From the NCBI RefSeq assembly GCF_047663525.1, contig NC_092597.1, positions 24,886,501-24,950,500 of the forward strand: a stretch of DNA of 64,000 nt, given 5' to 3'. The notes below the pieces were generated by a model. That model saw nothing but the letters and a program-made list of their open reading frames with translations. It was not told where the DNA came from and made no database searches. The stretch's first letter is position 1. Each line of letters opens with the position of its first letter. Made by a program: the position numbers and the translations under genes. The DNA comes from Anas platyrhynchos. Its lineage: Eukaryota; Chordata; Aves; Anseriformes; Anatidae. This document shows, piece by piece, positions 27,917 to 42,574 of this stretch.

Positions 27917-30009
27917 TGAGATGCCGAGAACAGCCCAGAAAACCTGGCACAGGGCACTTCTCTTCGCTAAAGTAGGTTAATTTTGCAGGGCAGTGCCCGG
28001 TCACGGCCCGGTGCCAGGAGCAGGGGCTGCAGGCCGCCCAGTGCCCACCGCAACTGCCCCCGAGGGGCCCGGCCGGCCGCACGAGCTGTGGGGCTGGGGC
28101 AGCCCGGGGCCCTCGCGCCCTGCAGTGCTCGCTCCCAGCCCCAACACACTGCTCAGCCTCCTGCTGCCCCGGGCCCCCTGTGTGCAGCCCAGATATGTGG
28201 GTCCAGCACGTCCCGCGTCTGCCCCTGCCCCTGCCCGGGCCTTACCTCAGGTGCCTCCTCCAGGAGCCCCGGCTGTGCCCAGGCCTGGCACAAAGCTGCT
28301 CTGCCTGGCCCTGCGGCACCCGGGGCTGTGGGGACAGGAGCTGACAAAGGACCCCTTGTCACCTTATCTCGCTGCTCCGGGGCAGGAGAGCAGGAAGCAC
28401 CTCTCTCTTGCACAAACTGTTAGCTTTGGACGGGCGCAGCCGATCGCTCCTCCTGCCAAAGACAACGCCACTCACGCGGGAGCAGCAGAGCAGGACCTGC
28501 TGCCAGCAGCCCCTCGGGATCGGAGCAGCTGCCGACCCTCTGAAAGCTGGGGAGCCGCTCAGAGCTCCCTCCTCAGCTGCTGCCTGCCGGGGACAGTGGA
28601 GGGGTGCAGTAGCTGCCGTGGCAGGGTCTGCGAGGACCACAAACCCTCCTCTCAAACGTCGCACTGAGTGTGGTGGCCTTTACTTGGTAGCATCAGCGCA
28701 CTCCAGGAGTTGCCAGGAGCTCTGTGTGTGACTCCCAGTGCACGGCACCCACCAGCTGCCCACGAGGCATCCCGTGCCACACAATATCCTCTGCCTCACA
28801 GTGTCCTGTGCCACACAATGTCCCATGGCTTGCCCTGCTGAGCCACACACTGCAATCAACAGAAACTTACTATCACAAAAAAAACAGGTCAATTTTTGGC
28901 ATTCTGTTGCAGGGGTTGCACAAGCTCCACCAGTGACACTGCCCATGGGCCAGTGCTTTGTGGTGTGCAGTGCGGTGGTGGGGCTGCACCCCCCCCTGTC
29001 CAGAGGCACCTCCAGCCTGAAGGTGGGCTGGGGGCACAACAGGACCACCACCGTGCTGGGAGAAAATGGGCAGTGGAGCGGAGAAGCTGGGGAGGTAGGG
29101 CTGGGACCCTCACACAGCTGAGAAAACCAAACAGAGGGCAGCGAGGGCAGGCGGACACCGAGAGGCTCCCAGCCGACCAGGCAGTGTGTACTTGCAGCAT
29201 GGCTGCCCCCTGCCAGGCAGGCTCCGGGCCCCGGTGCCAGAGCTGGGACAGCCGCGGGGGCTGCGCACTGCAGGGCTCGGGAGGCTCCGCTCACAGCCGT
29301 GCTCACAGACACAACGTCTGGCTGTGCTCACGGGGCTGTGGGGATCCAGCCCAAACACCCTTGACCTTGGCCCGCGGTGCAGCCTGAAAACAGCAGCGGC
29401 ACAGCGCGGCTCTGCGACTTTATCTGCCTTCTGCCCTTATCATCAACGGCAGCGAGGCTGCCAAGGCAGCACAGCTGCAGCCCGCCATGCTGCTGCCCCT
29501 GCTCGGGGCTGCGTGAGTCGCAGCCACCACCTCCTGCCCAACTGTCCAGGCAGGAAGATGCTCAACCCCATCCTCAGCACGCTGCGGGGCCCACAGGAAC
29601 ACTCGTGCAGAGCCCACACACAGCCTGCAGCGGGGCTGCCCTCACCCTGAGCGCTGTGGAGGGCTGGGAGGGCTTGCTCAGCTCTGCTGCCAGCCCGCAT
29701 CCCCTGTCCCTGGAGGGATGACGGGGACAGCCGGGGAGCTGCAGCACCCCGGTGCAGCTGGCACGGTGTGGGCTCACCGTCCGGGCCCAGGACAGCACCA
29801 CAGGGCCCCGTCAAGGGGGATCCCACAGCCTGCACCTGCAGGGTCAGCCCCAGCCCCCTGTGGCTCCTTCAGCGGCTGCATCTGGCTCCTTCAGGTGGCT
29901 GCAGCTCCCTGGGGACATGGGGAGAGCGGCACGTCACAGGATTAGGGCTGCTGCTTGCCACGGCTCCAACCCCCTGCGGTCACAGCACGGCAGCCAGGGA
30001 ACACATTTC

Positions 30010-30240
30010 CCTGTTTGCCGAGGCCTCGAGCTTAGCTTCACCTGATCAGGACGTTTTGTGCTCTGCGCGGTTCCCAAGCCTTCCTTTAACTGCTGCTCCT
30101 AATTGTTTCACCCACTGAGTCATGTGCTGGAGCTCGCTCCTTGCCATGGTGACACAGGACTCATTAGGCGAGAACACACTGCGATAACCCCGCGAGTACG
30201 ATCTCATCTGATCATCAAATGCGGAGCAGGGAGCTGGCCT
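30010..30240. promoter_or_regulatory. Candidate regulatory element between FURIN and MFAP1
   Basis: A 230-bp patch less GC-rich than its surroundings, with TGAGTCA (AP-1/Maf type, 30116-30122), a near-palindrome TTGCCATGGTGAC resembling an X-box (about 30142-30154), and two TGATCA cores. There is no coding potential. Motif density and composition suggest an enhancer, but this is inference only. Confidence 0.25.
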
Positions 30241-30879
30241 GGAGCTCCGGTTGTCATCCAGACAAAAGGGCCAGGAATGCCAGAAAGTTCCTGCCCTCCC
30301 CAGGCACTGGCTGCTGCAGCAGCACAAAGCTTCCCGTGCCAGGGCGCCAGGGCCCAGCGTGAGCTGCAGGGCAGGGGGACGCCACAGCCTGGCCCAGGCC
30401 AGGCACCGCAGCTCCTCCAGCGCCTGCACACGCAGCAGAAGTGTCAGGGCCCCAGGGAGAGCCAACAGCTCCCCCCGCTTGGCAGGAGCAGGTTTGTAGG
30501 AGAGGCCCACACGGACACAATGCAGGCAGCACCTGCACGCAGGGACACAGCAAGGACTGAGCCGGCAGTGCTCAATGCTCGGCACAGACAGCGGGAGGGA
30601 GGGGCTGGCACTGCACGGCCCCAGGGCTGGGAACCTCTGGTGGCTCAGCAGCCGTGCTCCCTCCACTGCACCGGCAGGATCGGAGTCACCCAGCGGGGGC
30701 CGCTGACCCGCCTGGGGCGAGGGATCTCCCGGGACAGAGCCTGCCCGGCCCCAGCCTCACACCCCTGCGGCTGCCGTGGGGACTCTGCCCCTGAGGAGCG
30801 GAGCCCAGAGCAGAGCAGGGCAGCTGCTGGGAATCAGCTCTGCTCCTGCCAGAGCTGGGGCTGCTCAGTGTGGAGGTGG

Positions 30880-31203
30880 AAAAGCTCAGGGGGATCACAG
30901 GGCGCAGAGGACAGAGCTGGGCTCTTTTAGCAGCAGCCAGTGCCAGGAAGAGACAAGGGGCACAGGCTGGAACACAGAAATGTCTGAACACCAGGAAGAA
31001 CTTTTTTGTTTTTTGCCTTGTGGGTGGTGGAGCACTGACACAGACTGCCCCGAGAGGTGCTGGGGTCTCCTCCTTGGAGATCTTCTAAAGCCGCCTGGAC
31101 GTGGTGCTGCACACCCTGCTCGGGGTGACCCTCCTGGAGCAGGGGTCGGACCAGAGGGACCCAGAGGTGCCTCCGGCCTCAGCCGTGCTGTGGTCCTGCG
31201 GGA
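30880..31203 (+). mobile_element. CR1 LINE 3'-end fragment
   Basis: Sequence follows the 3' end of an avian CR1 LINE in order. It has the GGGCTCTTTT and GACAAGGGG blocks, ACCAGGAAGAACTTTTTT, then TGGAGCACTGACACAGACTGC, TCTCCTTGGAGATCTTC, GTGACCCTCCTGGAGCAGG and a degraded copy of the terminal CCTCAGCCATTCTGTGATTC block. Only the last ~320 bp are present, as usual for 5'-truncated CR1 copies. Divergence is considerable and many CpGs have been gained, so it is an old, inactive insertion. Confidence 0.85.
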
Positions 31204-31688
31204 CCAGAGACCTGCACTGGCTGGGCTGATCCTCCCGCAGGACGGCTCCCAGCCTGCAGCCAGGGGCACCAACAGGAGTTCCCTGTGCTTCCTTTGGGAT
31301 CGCGTTTCGGTGCTGTGCCACCGGCCGGGAAAACACACTTGCTTTGCCTTCCCTGGCTGCCCACCTGCAGCAGCGGCCAGCCCACCGCTCACAACCCCTG
31401 GGGTGTCTGCGGGGGCCCAGCAGGCACCGGCACGTGTGGTTAAAGCCCGGCTCATCCTCCTGCTTCCCAGGCCCCCGCCGCAGGATGTGCCGCAGACAGC
31501 GCTGCGCTGAGCCGTTCCGGGAGGTGAAACCTCTTCCTCTGTTTCCAGAAGGCTGCGCGGAGCTGCGGCTGCCGCAGGGTTTGTGGCGCGGCTTTCCTCG
31601 AAGCTGGGCACAGCCGTGCCTGCTGCGGCCGGGCACAGCCCGCACAGAAATCCCCGCCCGGCGCGGGCTCCCTGCGTGCCGCGCGGCT

Positions 31689-31739
31689 GGGGCAGGGCAG
31701 GGGCAGGGCAGGGCAGGGGCAGGGGCAGGGGCAGGGGCC
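31689..31739. repeat. GGGGCAGGGCA minisatellite
   Basis: Imperfect tandem array of GGGCA and GGGGCA units about 430 bp upstream of the MFAP1 promoter core. It is G-rich on the plus strand and quadruplex-prone. Confidence 0.8.
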
Positions 31740-31979
31740 GGGAGCTCACACGAAGCCCCCCCCCGGCTGCCACGAAGGGGCCGCGCCCGCGGCGCCTCCC
31801 GACGCCTCCGCACCGCCGGCACCGCCACGGGGGGGCGGGGGGCGGCCCCTCGGGACGGTCCCGCTGCGCCCGTGCCGGCCCCGGGCCGCAGCCCCCGGGG
31901 GCCCGCAGCGGGGGAAGCCCCGGGGGACGCCCCGCCCCCGCCCCGCCCCCAGTCCCGCCCCCCCCGCCCCGCCCGCAGC

Positions 31980-32166
31980 CCCGGCGGCGCGCCGGAAGTG
32001 ACCGAGGCGGCGCGGAGCGTCACTTCCGGCCACCCGCAGCAGAGCGCTGAGGCTTCCGCGTCCGGTGCGCCGCCGGAAGTGGGGCCGTGCTTCCGGTGCG
32101 CCGTCGGCAGCTGCCATCGCCCGCCGCCAGTCCCGGCCCGCTCCAGGTCCCGGTCCCGCCGCCGCC
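31980..32166 (+). promoter_or_regulatory. MFAP1: MFAP1 core promoter with four ETS sites and start-codon YY1-like motif
   Basis: Four ETS/GABP cores lie in alternating orientation: CCGGAAGT at 31992-31999, ACTTCCGG at 32022-32029, CCGGAAGT at 32073-32080 and GCTTCCGG at 32089-32096. The start codon is embedded in GCCGCCATGGCGG, a YY1-type motif that also gives a strong Kozak context. This is the usual TATA-less housekeeping architecture. Confidence 0.6.
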
Positions 32167-35100
32167 ATGGCGGTGCCCAGCGCCCTGATGAAGCAGCCGC
32201 CCATCCAGTCCACGGCGGGCGCCGTGCCCGTCCGCAACGAGAAGGGTGAGCGGGGGGCGGCGGGCGGCGAGGGGCGGGGGGCGGCGGGGGGGGGCCCGGC
32301 GCGGGGCCCGGCGGCGGCAGCGCGGTGACGGCCGCCCCGCAGGGGAGCTGTCCATGGAGAAGGTGAAGGTGAAGCGCTACGTGTCCGGCAAGCGGCCCGA
32401 CTACGCGCCCATGGAGTCCTCGGAGGAGGAGGACGAGGAGTTCCAGTTCATCAAGAAGGCGAAGGAGCAGGAGGCCGAGCCCGAGGAGCAGGAGGAGGAG
32501 GTGGCCAACGACCCGCGGCTGCGGCGGCTGCAGAACCGCGTCACGGAGGACGTGGAGGAGCGGTGAGCTGGGGGGGCACAGGGCACAGGGCCAGGCAGGG
32601 CTGTGCTGCAGGCGGGCGGCAGGACAGCCCAGAGGCTGCGCTGGGGCTGCCCCTGGCCATTCCCCCTCCTGCTGCGTTGGGCTACGCCGTGAGCTGCCCC
32701 GAGAGCCTGTGGGGACGGTGCCAGGGCTCAGCCCCGCGTTCGGGTGTGCTCTGGGTGGTGCAGGCGGCCTCTGAAAGTTCCCATAATGTGCTAAAGCTCA
32801 GTGCAGATGGAAAGATGGGGTTCTGTGAAAATGTGCCCAGGGCAGGGAGGGACTGAGTGCTGTTTGGGTTCTGCCATGGAGTGCCTTCGGCTGTCAGTCC
32901 CAGTTAAGGGCAGGCTCCCCCAGGAGCAGTTCTCCTGCCGTCCCTGTGCACTCAGAGTACTGAATGTAACTGGGCTCCACCGTAGGCTGGCACGGCACCG
33001 TAAGATCGTGGAGCCTGAAGTGGTTGGAGAAAGCGATTCTGAGGTGGAGGGCGAAGCGTGGCGCCTGGAGCGAGAGGACACCAGCGAGGAGGAGGAGGAG
33101 GAGATCGACGATGAGGTACGCTCACATTGCTGCACAGGGGGAACCCAGAGAGGCCCCCGAGTGCCACAGCTGGAATTCGATGTCATACGGCTGGGGGCAC
33201 TGAGCGAGGGCCGGCACCTCAGCCACAGCTGGCGGCAGCGTGATGCTGGCATGTGGGTTATGGGGCACTGGGGGAGGCCACCCCACCCTGCGGGGTGGGC
33301 GATCTCACAGCCAGCGAGTTCGGGGCACTGCACTCTGCGTGGGACAGGGAGAAGGAAGCAGGAGCGGGGCTGACTGCGCTCCATGCGTCTCCGGTAGGAG
33401 ATCGAGCGTCGGCGCGGGATGATGCGCCAGCGAGCGCAGGAGAGGAAAACCGAGGAGCTGGAGGTGATGGAGCTGGAAGACGAGGGCAGATCTGGAGAGG
33501 AGTCTGAGTCAGAGTCTGAGTACGAGGAGTACACGGACAGCGAGGATGAAATGGAGCCGCGCCTCAAGCCCGTCTTCATCCGCAAGTAGGTGGCAGAGCG
33601 GCCCTGGCTGGGGACATGGGAGCGGGCAGCTGGGCACCACGCACAGATCCTGCTCCTGCGGGAGGGGAGGGCAGAGAGCTGCAGCGTCCTGACGGGGCTT
33701 TGGGCAGTGCAGGGCAGTGGGAAGCGAGCACCAAGCTCTGCCGTGCCACACAGCCACGGGCAGGACCTTCTGCCACCTGTGCGTGCCTGCAGCCACAGGG
33801 GGAGTGGGGCAGCACCAGAAGGGAAGCAGCTCGCCAAAAGGCTGAAGGGTTCTGTGGTCCGTGCCTACAGGAAGGACCGAATCACAGTTCAGGAGCGAGA
33901 AGCAGAAGCCTTGAAGCAGAAGGAGCTGGAGCAGGAAGCAAAGAGGATGGCAGAGGAGAGGCGCAAATACACGCTCAAGGTACCACGGGGCTGGCGGGGC
34001 TCTGTGTGGGGCAACGGCTGGGGTCTGCAACGGGCTGAGCTCGGTCCTGCCTCCAGATCGTGGAAGAGGAAGCAAAGAAGGAGCTGGAGGAGAACAAACG
34101 CTCGCTGGCAGCACTGGATGCCCTGGACACTGATGATGAGAATGACGAGGAGGAGTACGAGGCGTGGAAAGTACGTGAGCTGAAGCGCATCAAGCGGGAC
34201 CGCGAGGAGCGAGAAGCGTGAGTATTGTGTGCTCAGGCACGAGGGGAGCCCTGGGCCCCGCAGGGAGCGGACGGCTGGGGCCTCTCCTCCCGCCTCCCTT
34301 TGGGCAGCGTGCTCTGGCCTAGACAAGGTGTCCAAAATCCCTCAGGGTGCCCTTACTCTGTTGCTCTCGCTCTGGGAGCCAGTAGCTGTAAGCCTGCAGC
34401 AGGCCCCCGTGGCAGCAGTTCTGCTGTCTGCGGGGTGCTGGGGGCGGGGGGCTCAGGGTTTTCCTCCTGCGCAGCATGGAGAAGGAGAAGGCAGAGATTG
34501 AGCGGATGCGGAACCTGACGGAGGAGGAGCGCCGCGCCGAGCTGCGCGCCAACGGCAAGGTCATCACCAACAAGGCCGTGAAGGGCAAATACAAGTTCCT
34601 GCAGAAGTACTACCACCGCGGCGCCTTCTTCATGGTGAGTGCCACGGCCAGAGCCCGGACGGGGTGAGCGGCAGCTCGGCCTTGCTCCTGCTGCCTCCTG
34701 GCAGCTCTGCACGAGCCCCGAGGTTGGGCAGCACAGCAGCACCACGGCGGTACCGGCTTCTGGGGGCTCTTCTCTGCTGCTGGCACTTGCTGGAGACTTG
34801 CAGCACAAGCAGCTGTGCCTTTCCTCCACAGGATGAAGATGAGGAGGTGTACAAGCGGGACTTCAGTGCCCCGACCCTGGAGGACCACTTCAACAAGACC
34901 ATCCTGCCCAAAGTCATGCAGGTGGGTGCATAGGGTGGCCGGTGGGGGAGGAGGCGCCGTGTGCCAGGGCAGGGTCCCCGCGGCCCCCCCAGTGGCTTCT
35001 CAGCAGCTCTCCCTCCCGCCCCCAGGTCAAGAACTTCGGGCGCTCGGGACGGACGAAGTACACGCACTTGGTAGACCAGGACACCACCTCGTTCGACTCT

Positions 35101-35208
35101 GCCTGGGGCCAGGAGAGCGCGCAGAACACCAAGTTCTTCAAGCAGAAGGCAGCGGGTGTGCGGGATGTCTTTGAGCGGCCCTCGGCCAAGAAGCGGAAAA
35201 CGACCTAA
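32167..35208 (+). CDS. MFAP1: Microfibrillar-associated protein 1 (spliceosomal factor)
   Basis: Despite its name, a nuclear component of the spliceosomal B complex (Spp381/Prp38 partner). Nine coding exons: 32167-32245, 32343-32562, 32986-33115, 33398-33585, 33871-33979, 34057-34217, 34475-34634, 34832-34921 and 35026-35208. They join to exactly 439 residues, the human length. The protein is mostly charged coiled coil. It starts with [20 protein letters not shown] and has acidic stretches ([42 protein letters not shown]). The conserved C-terminal block is [20 protein letters not shown] through [19 protein letters not shown], ending PSAKKRKTT. Near identity to human MFAP1 leaves no realistic alternative. 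It converges with HYPK, tail to tail. Confidence 0.98.
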
Positions 35209-35668
35209 GGCGGGCGCAGGAGGCGTCCCGGGAAGGCGCTGCCGGGCCGGCTGCCCGAGAGCCTGAGCAGGAACAGAGGGGAGGGAACTGCCAGGACTCT
35301 GCCGTGACACGCTGTTCCCGTGCCCCTGCCCCGCACCCTCCCCGGCAGCACGGCGGCACCGTGCCCGCAGACACGGCCTCCTCCACACCCGCCTTGCAGG
35401 GAGGCTGCCGCCCGCCTGCCCGCCCTGACAGAGCCGGGCCCGGCTGTGCGGGAGCACGGCGCCCCCTGCCCCGCGTTCGGAGGAACTCGCGGACTTCTCC
35501 CTGGTGTCTCCCTGTGCCCTGTACCTGTCCCGTCACCACAGCAGGCCCTTTTCTTGGTTCAGAATAGCTGTAACAACGTTTCCTAACCCTGTTTCTGCGG
35601 GGCTTGGCTTTTGTACCTGGGCAGCAGGAGGGGATTGTTTTGATTAAAGCAGTTGTTTTCTTAAGAAC
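35209..35668 (+). other. MFAP1: MFAP1 3' UTR with ATTAAA signal
   Basis: About 450 bases of trailer ending in an AT-richer tail with ATTAAA at 35643-35648. Cleavage is expected near 35665. Confidence 0.7.
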
Positions 35669-36305
35669 TGTGGTAGCGGTGTCCATGGAGGAGCTCAGCT
35701 GCCCTGTGCCTCCAGGCACAGATGTAGGTGCCCCCCCTGCCCTGCCAGGGCAGCAACACAGCCGCAGTGCAGCAGCGTCCCCCCAGCTCCCGCTCCCCTC
35801 CCCAGGAAAGGGGAGAGCCCTGTGCTAACAGGTGGGACGCAGGTGACGCTGTCACTGCTCGTCTGGGCTTCCTGCTCTCGGGGTGGGGCAGGTGCCCAGG
35901 GGCCAAGGCAGGGGCTGTCCCAGGCTGGTCTCTGCCCTCTCTGCTTATGGCCTGGCTCATTTACAGGTCGCACCTCTGGTCTCCAGCTGTGGCTGGGTTC
36001 ACAAATGAGGAAGCGGCACTGGTGTGGTGCCCTGCTGGAGCCCCGTGCAGCCTGGCGTGTGTGCTCCCTGCTCAGGAATAGCCCAGACCCTCCTGTCCCC
36101 AGGAGAAAGGTCTCCTGCCAGCCCCGGGGCAGGCCAGCTCCTCTGCAGCAGGGCCCAGCGGCCGCTCTCTGGTCACGGGGTATGGGGCAGCCCCAGCCCG
36201 ACCCCCGTGCCATCCCCATGCACCCTCCCCACGCACTCACTGGGGCCAGGCACCCTCTGGAACCTGCCCCCAGGAGAAGCACTTGGCGCTGCACGAGCCA
36301 CAGGG
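35669..36305. other. MFAP1-HYPK convergent spacer
   Basis: Roughly 640 bp between two converging polyadenylation sites. No coding, RNA or repeat feature was recognised. Confidence 0.5.
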
Positions 36306-36433
36306 AGGGCCTGCTCCCGCTGGTGCCTTTATTCGATAAGTTAACACACGTCCTCTCCAGCCAGGGCTGTGTCGGGCCGGGGCCGCTCCTGGAGCAGGGG
36401 ACGGCAGCGCCAGCGCAGCCGCGGGGCCCACGC
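36306..36433 (-). other. HYPK: HYPK 3' UTR with AATAAA signal
   Basis: Minus-strand AATAAA lies at 36333-36328, about 100 bases after the stop codon. Cleavage is expected near 36310. Confidence 0.75.
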
Positions 36434-37222
36434 TCAGTTGGTGAGAGTGATCAGCGCCTCCACCACGTTGCCCATGTGCTCCCGGAGGCTGCGCTCCGCA
36501 GCTGCCCGCGAAATCTCCATCTCGGTCATCTGCAGGAACAGCACCGCCCGCTGCAGCGGGCACCCAACGGCCACGGGCCCGGCCCGGGCAGGGCTCCGCC
36601 AGCCTGGGGCACCCCAGCGTGCACCCCCCGCCCCGCCGGGACCCCGCTGGGGCAGTGCCAGCCCCGGGCCTGGGGCCGTGCTGCCCCCACCCCCACTTAC
36701 GATCAGCTCCAGGTCCTCCTTCTTGATGGTCACCTTCGCCAGCTCCTTCTCCCTGCAACGAGGCAGCGCCGCTGAGGGGGGGCCTCCCCCTTCGGCCGGG
36801 CACGTTCCGCGGCGGGACGGCTCCGTGTCCCCGGGCGCTGCGGGCGCGCTGCCGGGCCCGGGGCCACTCCGTTACCTCTCCTGCTTCGCCTTCTGCTCCC
36901 GGGACCGCCGGTCTCCGATCACCGACATGGCCTGGCGGGATGAGCGCGGTCACGGCGGGGCGCGGCACCGGCACCCTCCCGGCCCCCCCGGCCCCCCCCC
37001 GCCCCCCCCCCGCCGCCCCCGTCCCGGCCGCACCGTCTCGAGGTTGGAGCTCTGGATCTCCTTCTCCTCCGCGTAGTCCGTCACCCTCTCCAGGTCGGCG
37101 GCCCCGCTGTCGTGCTTGCGCGGCTTCTCGGCCGCCCTGCCGCCCGCCCCGTCGCTGCCGCCGCCGCCGGAGCCGTTGGGCTCGGTCTCCAGCTCCAGCT
37201 CCACGTCCCCCTCCGCCGCCAT
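36434..37222 (-). CDS. HYPK: Huntingtin-interacting protein K (NatA regulator)
   Basis: Small ribosome-associated chaperone-like protein that binds and regulates the NatA N-terminal acetyltransferase (NAA10/NAA15) and limits huntingtin aggregation. Four exons: 37222-37034, 36931-36876, 36752-36701 and 36529-36434, giving 130 residues (human 129). Start MAAEGDVELELETE; a Gly/Ser-rich insert (about residues 16-27) replaces a shorter human segment. The conserved KPRKHDSGAADLERVTDYAEEKE region and helix follow, then the C-terminal UBA-like domain (VTIKKEDLELIMTEM ... EHMGNVVEALITLTN). It diverges from SERINC4 and converges on MFAP1. The upstream human leader MRRRGEID is not seen in frame. Confidence 0.97.
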
Positions 37223-37977
37223 CGCGCCGCCCGCCCGCTTCCGGCCCCGGCACGGCGGCGGAACCGGCGAGGCGGGCGGGAGCGGCGCCCCCGGGGCCCC
37301 GCGGCGGGACAGCGCCCCCCGGCGGCGGGAGGCCGGCGGGGCAGGGCCGGGGCGCTCCGCCCGCACCGGGCCCGGAGGGGCCGCGGGGGCCGCGCGCTGC
37401 TCCCCGCAGCCGGTGCCGCCCCCCCCGGCACTGCCACGGCACCGGCACGGCCCCGGGGGCACGGAGCCCCCGCACACAGCGCCCACACACAGCGCCCCCA
37501 GCACAGCCCCCAAAAACACAGCCCCCCTGCACAGCCCCCCCACAGACCCCAAAAACACAGCCCCCCTGCACAGCCCCCCCCCCCCCAGACCCCAAAAACA
37601 CAGCCCCCACACACAGACCCTAAACACAGCACCCAAACACAGCCCCCCCCCAGCCCTCCAAAACACAGCCCCCCACACAAACAGCCCCCCAAAACACAGC
37701 CCCCAGCACAACCCCTACACACAGCCCCCCCCAAGCACCCCCCCAAACACTCCCCCCCACACACAGCCCCCCCAGACACAGCCCCCCCAGCACAGCCCCC
37801 ACGCCCCGGCCCCTCAGGGCCTCGCGGTGCCCGTGAGCGACCCGCGGTGAGGGGTGCGTGAGGGGTGCGGGGGCTCAGCCACTAATCCCCCCCCGGCCCG
37901 CTCCGGGAGCAGATGGCGGGGCGGGCCGAGCCGACAATCCCCCTAATCCCGCCGGGGCAGCGGGGCTGAGCCGGGCC
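37223..37977. promoter_or_regulatory. Shared divergent promoter interval of HYPK and SERINC4
   Basis: The start codons of HYPK (minus) and SERINC4 (plus) are 755 bp apart. The interval is a CpG island at both ends with the C-rich minisatellite 37470-37805 in the middle. Head-to-head spacing under 1 kb suggests shared or coordinated transcription. Start sites cannot be placed by eye. Confidence 0.5.
37470..37805. repeat. C-rich/CACAG minisatellite
   Basis: Low-complexity array built from CACAGCCCCC-type units with AAAACACAG spacers. Part of it is a larger duplicated unit of roughly 50 bp (CCCCAAAAACACAGCCCCCC repeated near 37509, 37550 and 37592). One strand is almost only C and A, the other G and T. 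Apparent proline/threonine-rich reading frames across it are compositional. Confidence 0.85.
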
Positions 37978-41403
<3,426 letters not shown>

Positions 41404-41815
41404 TCCCTGCTGGGACGGACTGCGCCCGGCCCCGTGCACGGGTTGTGCCCTGCTCCTGTGCCCGGGCACCGCCCAACCTCGTGTCCCAGGAAAAGGCAGC
41501 ACCGGAGGAGGATCGAGGAGGTGTGCGCTCTGCGACACCAGCCCGCAGGGACGCTGCTCCTGCCTTGAGCTGGAGCCATCGGGGGCCACCCCGAGACCAC
41601 CTGGGTGGCGGGTGCTCAGCCTCAGCTACAGCTGCGACCCCTCCAGCTAGGGAGGCAGCTCCTGCCCACGCACCCCCCTGGCATGGCTCCTGCCCTGGCC
41701 TGGGGCCTGCCAGGAGAGCAGCACTCTGCGCTGGCCACCTCCACTTCAGCTCGCCTGCCTGGCCGTGTGGTTGTTGTAAATAGCTCCTTGAATACATTTT
41801 TTTTTTAATGTAAAG
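41404..41815 (+). other. SERINC4: SERINC4 3' UTR, weak polyadenylation signal
   Basis: Trailer ending in a T-rich tract with AATACA (41790-41795), a variant hexamer, as the only plausible signal. No canonical AATAAA was found before the next gene. Confidence 0.45.
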
Positions 41816-42574
41816 CTCTGAGTGAAGCGTGTGCCATCTGCCCTGCATGCACACAGCAGCCGTGGGGCTGGGCGTGGCAGGTGCCAGCAATACCCCAGCG
41901 GCCCCCAGCCCTGCGGGGGCACGGGGCAGGGGGCAGGGGCCTGGCCTGACGGGGAGCAGCCAGGGAGCGCCCTTGGTCTTGCCCCAGCCCACAGCCAGCA
42001 GCGGGCCCTGCACCCAGCCCCGGCACCGGGGCTGCTCCCGTCCCCATCTGCACCTGATCCCCGTGTTCGCTCCACTCCCACCCCACCCCATCCCATCCCA
42101 CCCTGTCCCGTCCTGTCCCACCCCACGCCACCACCACAGCCGCCCCTCTCCCAGCACCGCAGTCACGCCACGCTCCCGTTCCGCTCGCTGCGGCCAAGCC
42201 CAGCCGCGCGAAGAACGGATGGACAGACAGACAGAGGGATGGACGGACAGACGGACACTGCCCCCGGCACCCGCCCGTGCCCGGAGCGAGCCCGGAGGGG
42301 CCGGCGGCCGGAGGGCGCGGTACGAGCACGGCCGCAGGAATGCGGGGCCGGCCCCGGGCCCCCGCCCCGCCCGCAGAGCAAACACGGCGGGGGCGGCCCC
42401 GGCGGGGCCCCGCTGCCGCCCGACGGGGGCCCCGCGCGGCGGCTCGCGCCCGACCGGGAGCGTCGCGGGTCCGCCGTTGCCCCGCGCCCACCGGCCCCAG
42501 GAGCCGAGCGGGGAGGGCGGCACCGGAGCGGGGCTGCCCGGGGGCTGCCGCCTGTGCCCCCCCTTCCCCCGGCC
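41816..42574 (+). promoter_or_regulatory. Spacer and CpG island upstream of the RASEF-like gene
   Basis: The first half has a short pyrimidine-rich low-complexity tract of CCCAC/CCCAT units at 42066-42130 and GGACAGACAGA-type repeats near 42218-42255. From about 42260 it is a CpG island leading directly into the ATG at 42575, presumably the promoter of the downstream Rab-like gene. Confidence 0.45.

Larger units (their letters stand above)
27761..30879. other. FURIN-MFAP1 intergenic region, no gene seen
   Basis: The largest gene-free stretch of the GC-rich part. No exon chain with family resemblance is visible on either strand. It contains an exact RFX X-box (27903-27916), two GATA-type motifs in a short AT-richer patch near 29410-29440, and a compositionally distinct patch at 30010-30240, which are listed separately. 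Confidence 0.5.

Noticed and set aside
29405-29445. Paired GATA-type sites (TTTATCTGCC and CTTATCATC)
   Set aside because: Two short motifs 20 bp apart are expected by chance in a region this size, with no other support.
36237-37861. Long frames across the HYPK-SERINC4 minisatellite (Gly/Cys- or Pro/Thr-rich)
   Set aside because: Low-complexity repeat translated in all phases, with no conserved start or domain.
42066-42130. CCCAC/CCCAT pyrimidine-rich tract as a telomere-like or centromeric repeat
   Set aside because: Short, irregular and lacking the CCCTAA unit. It is ordinary low-complexity sequence upstream of a CpG island.
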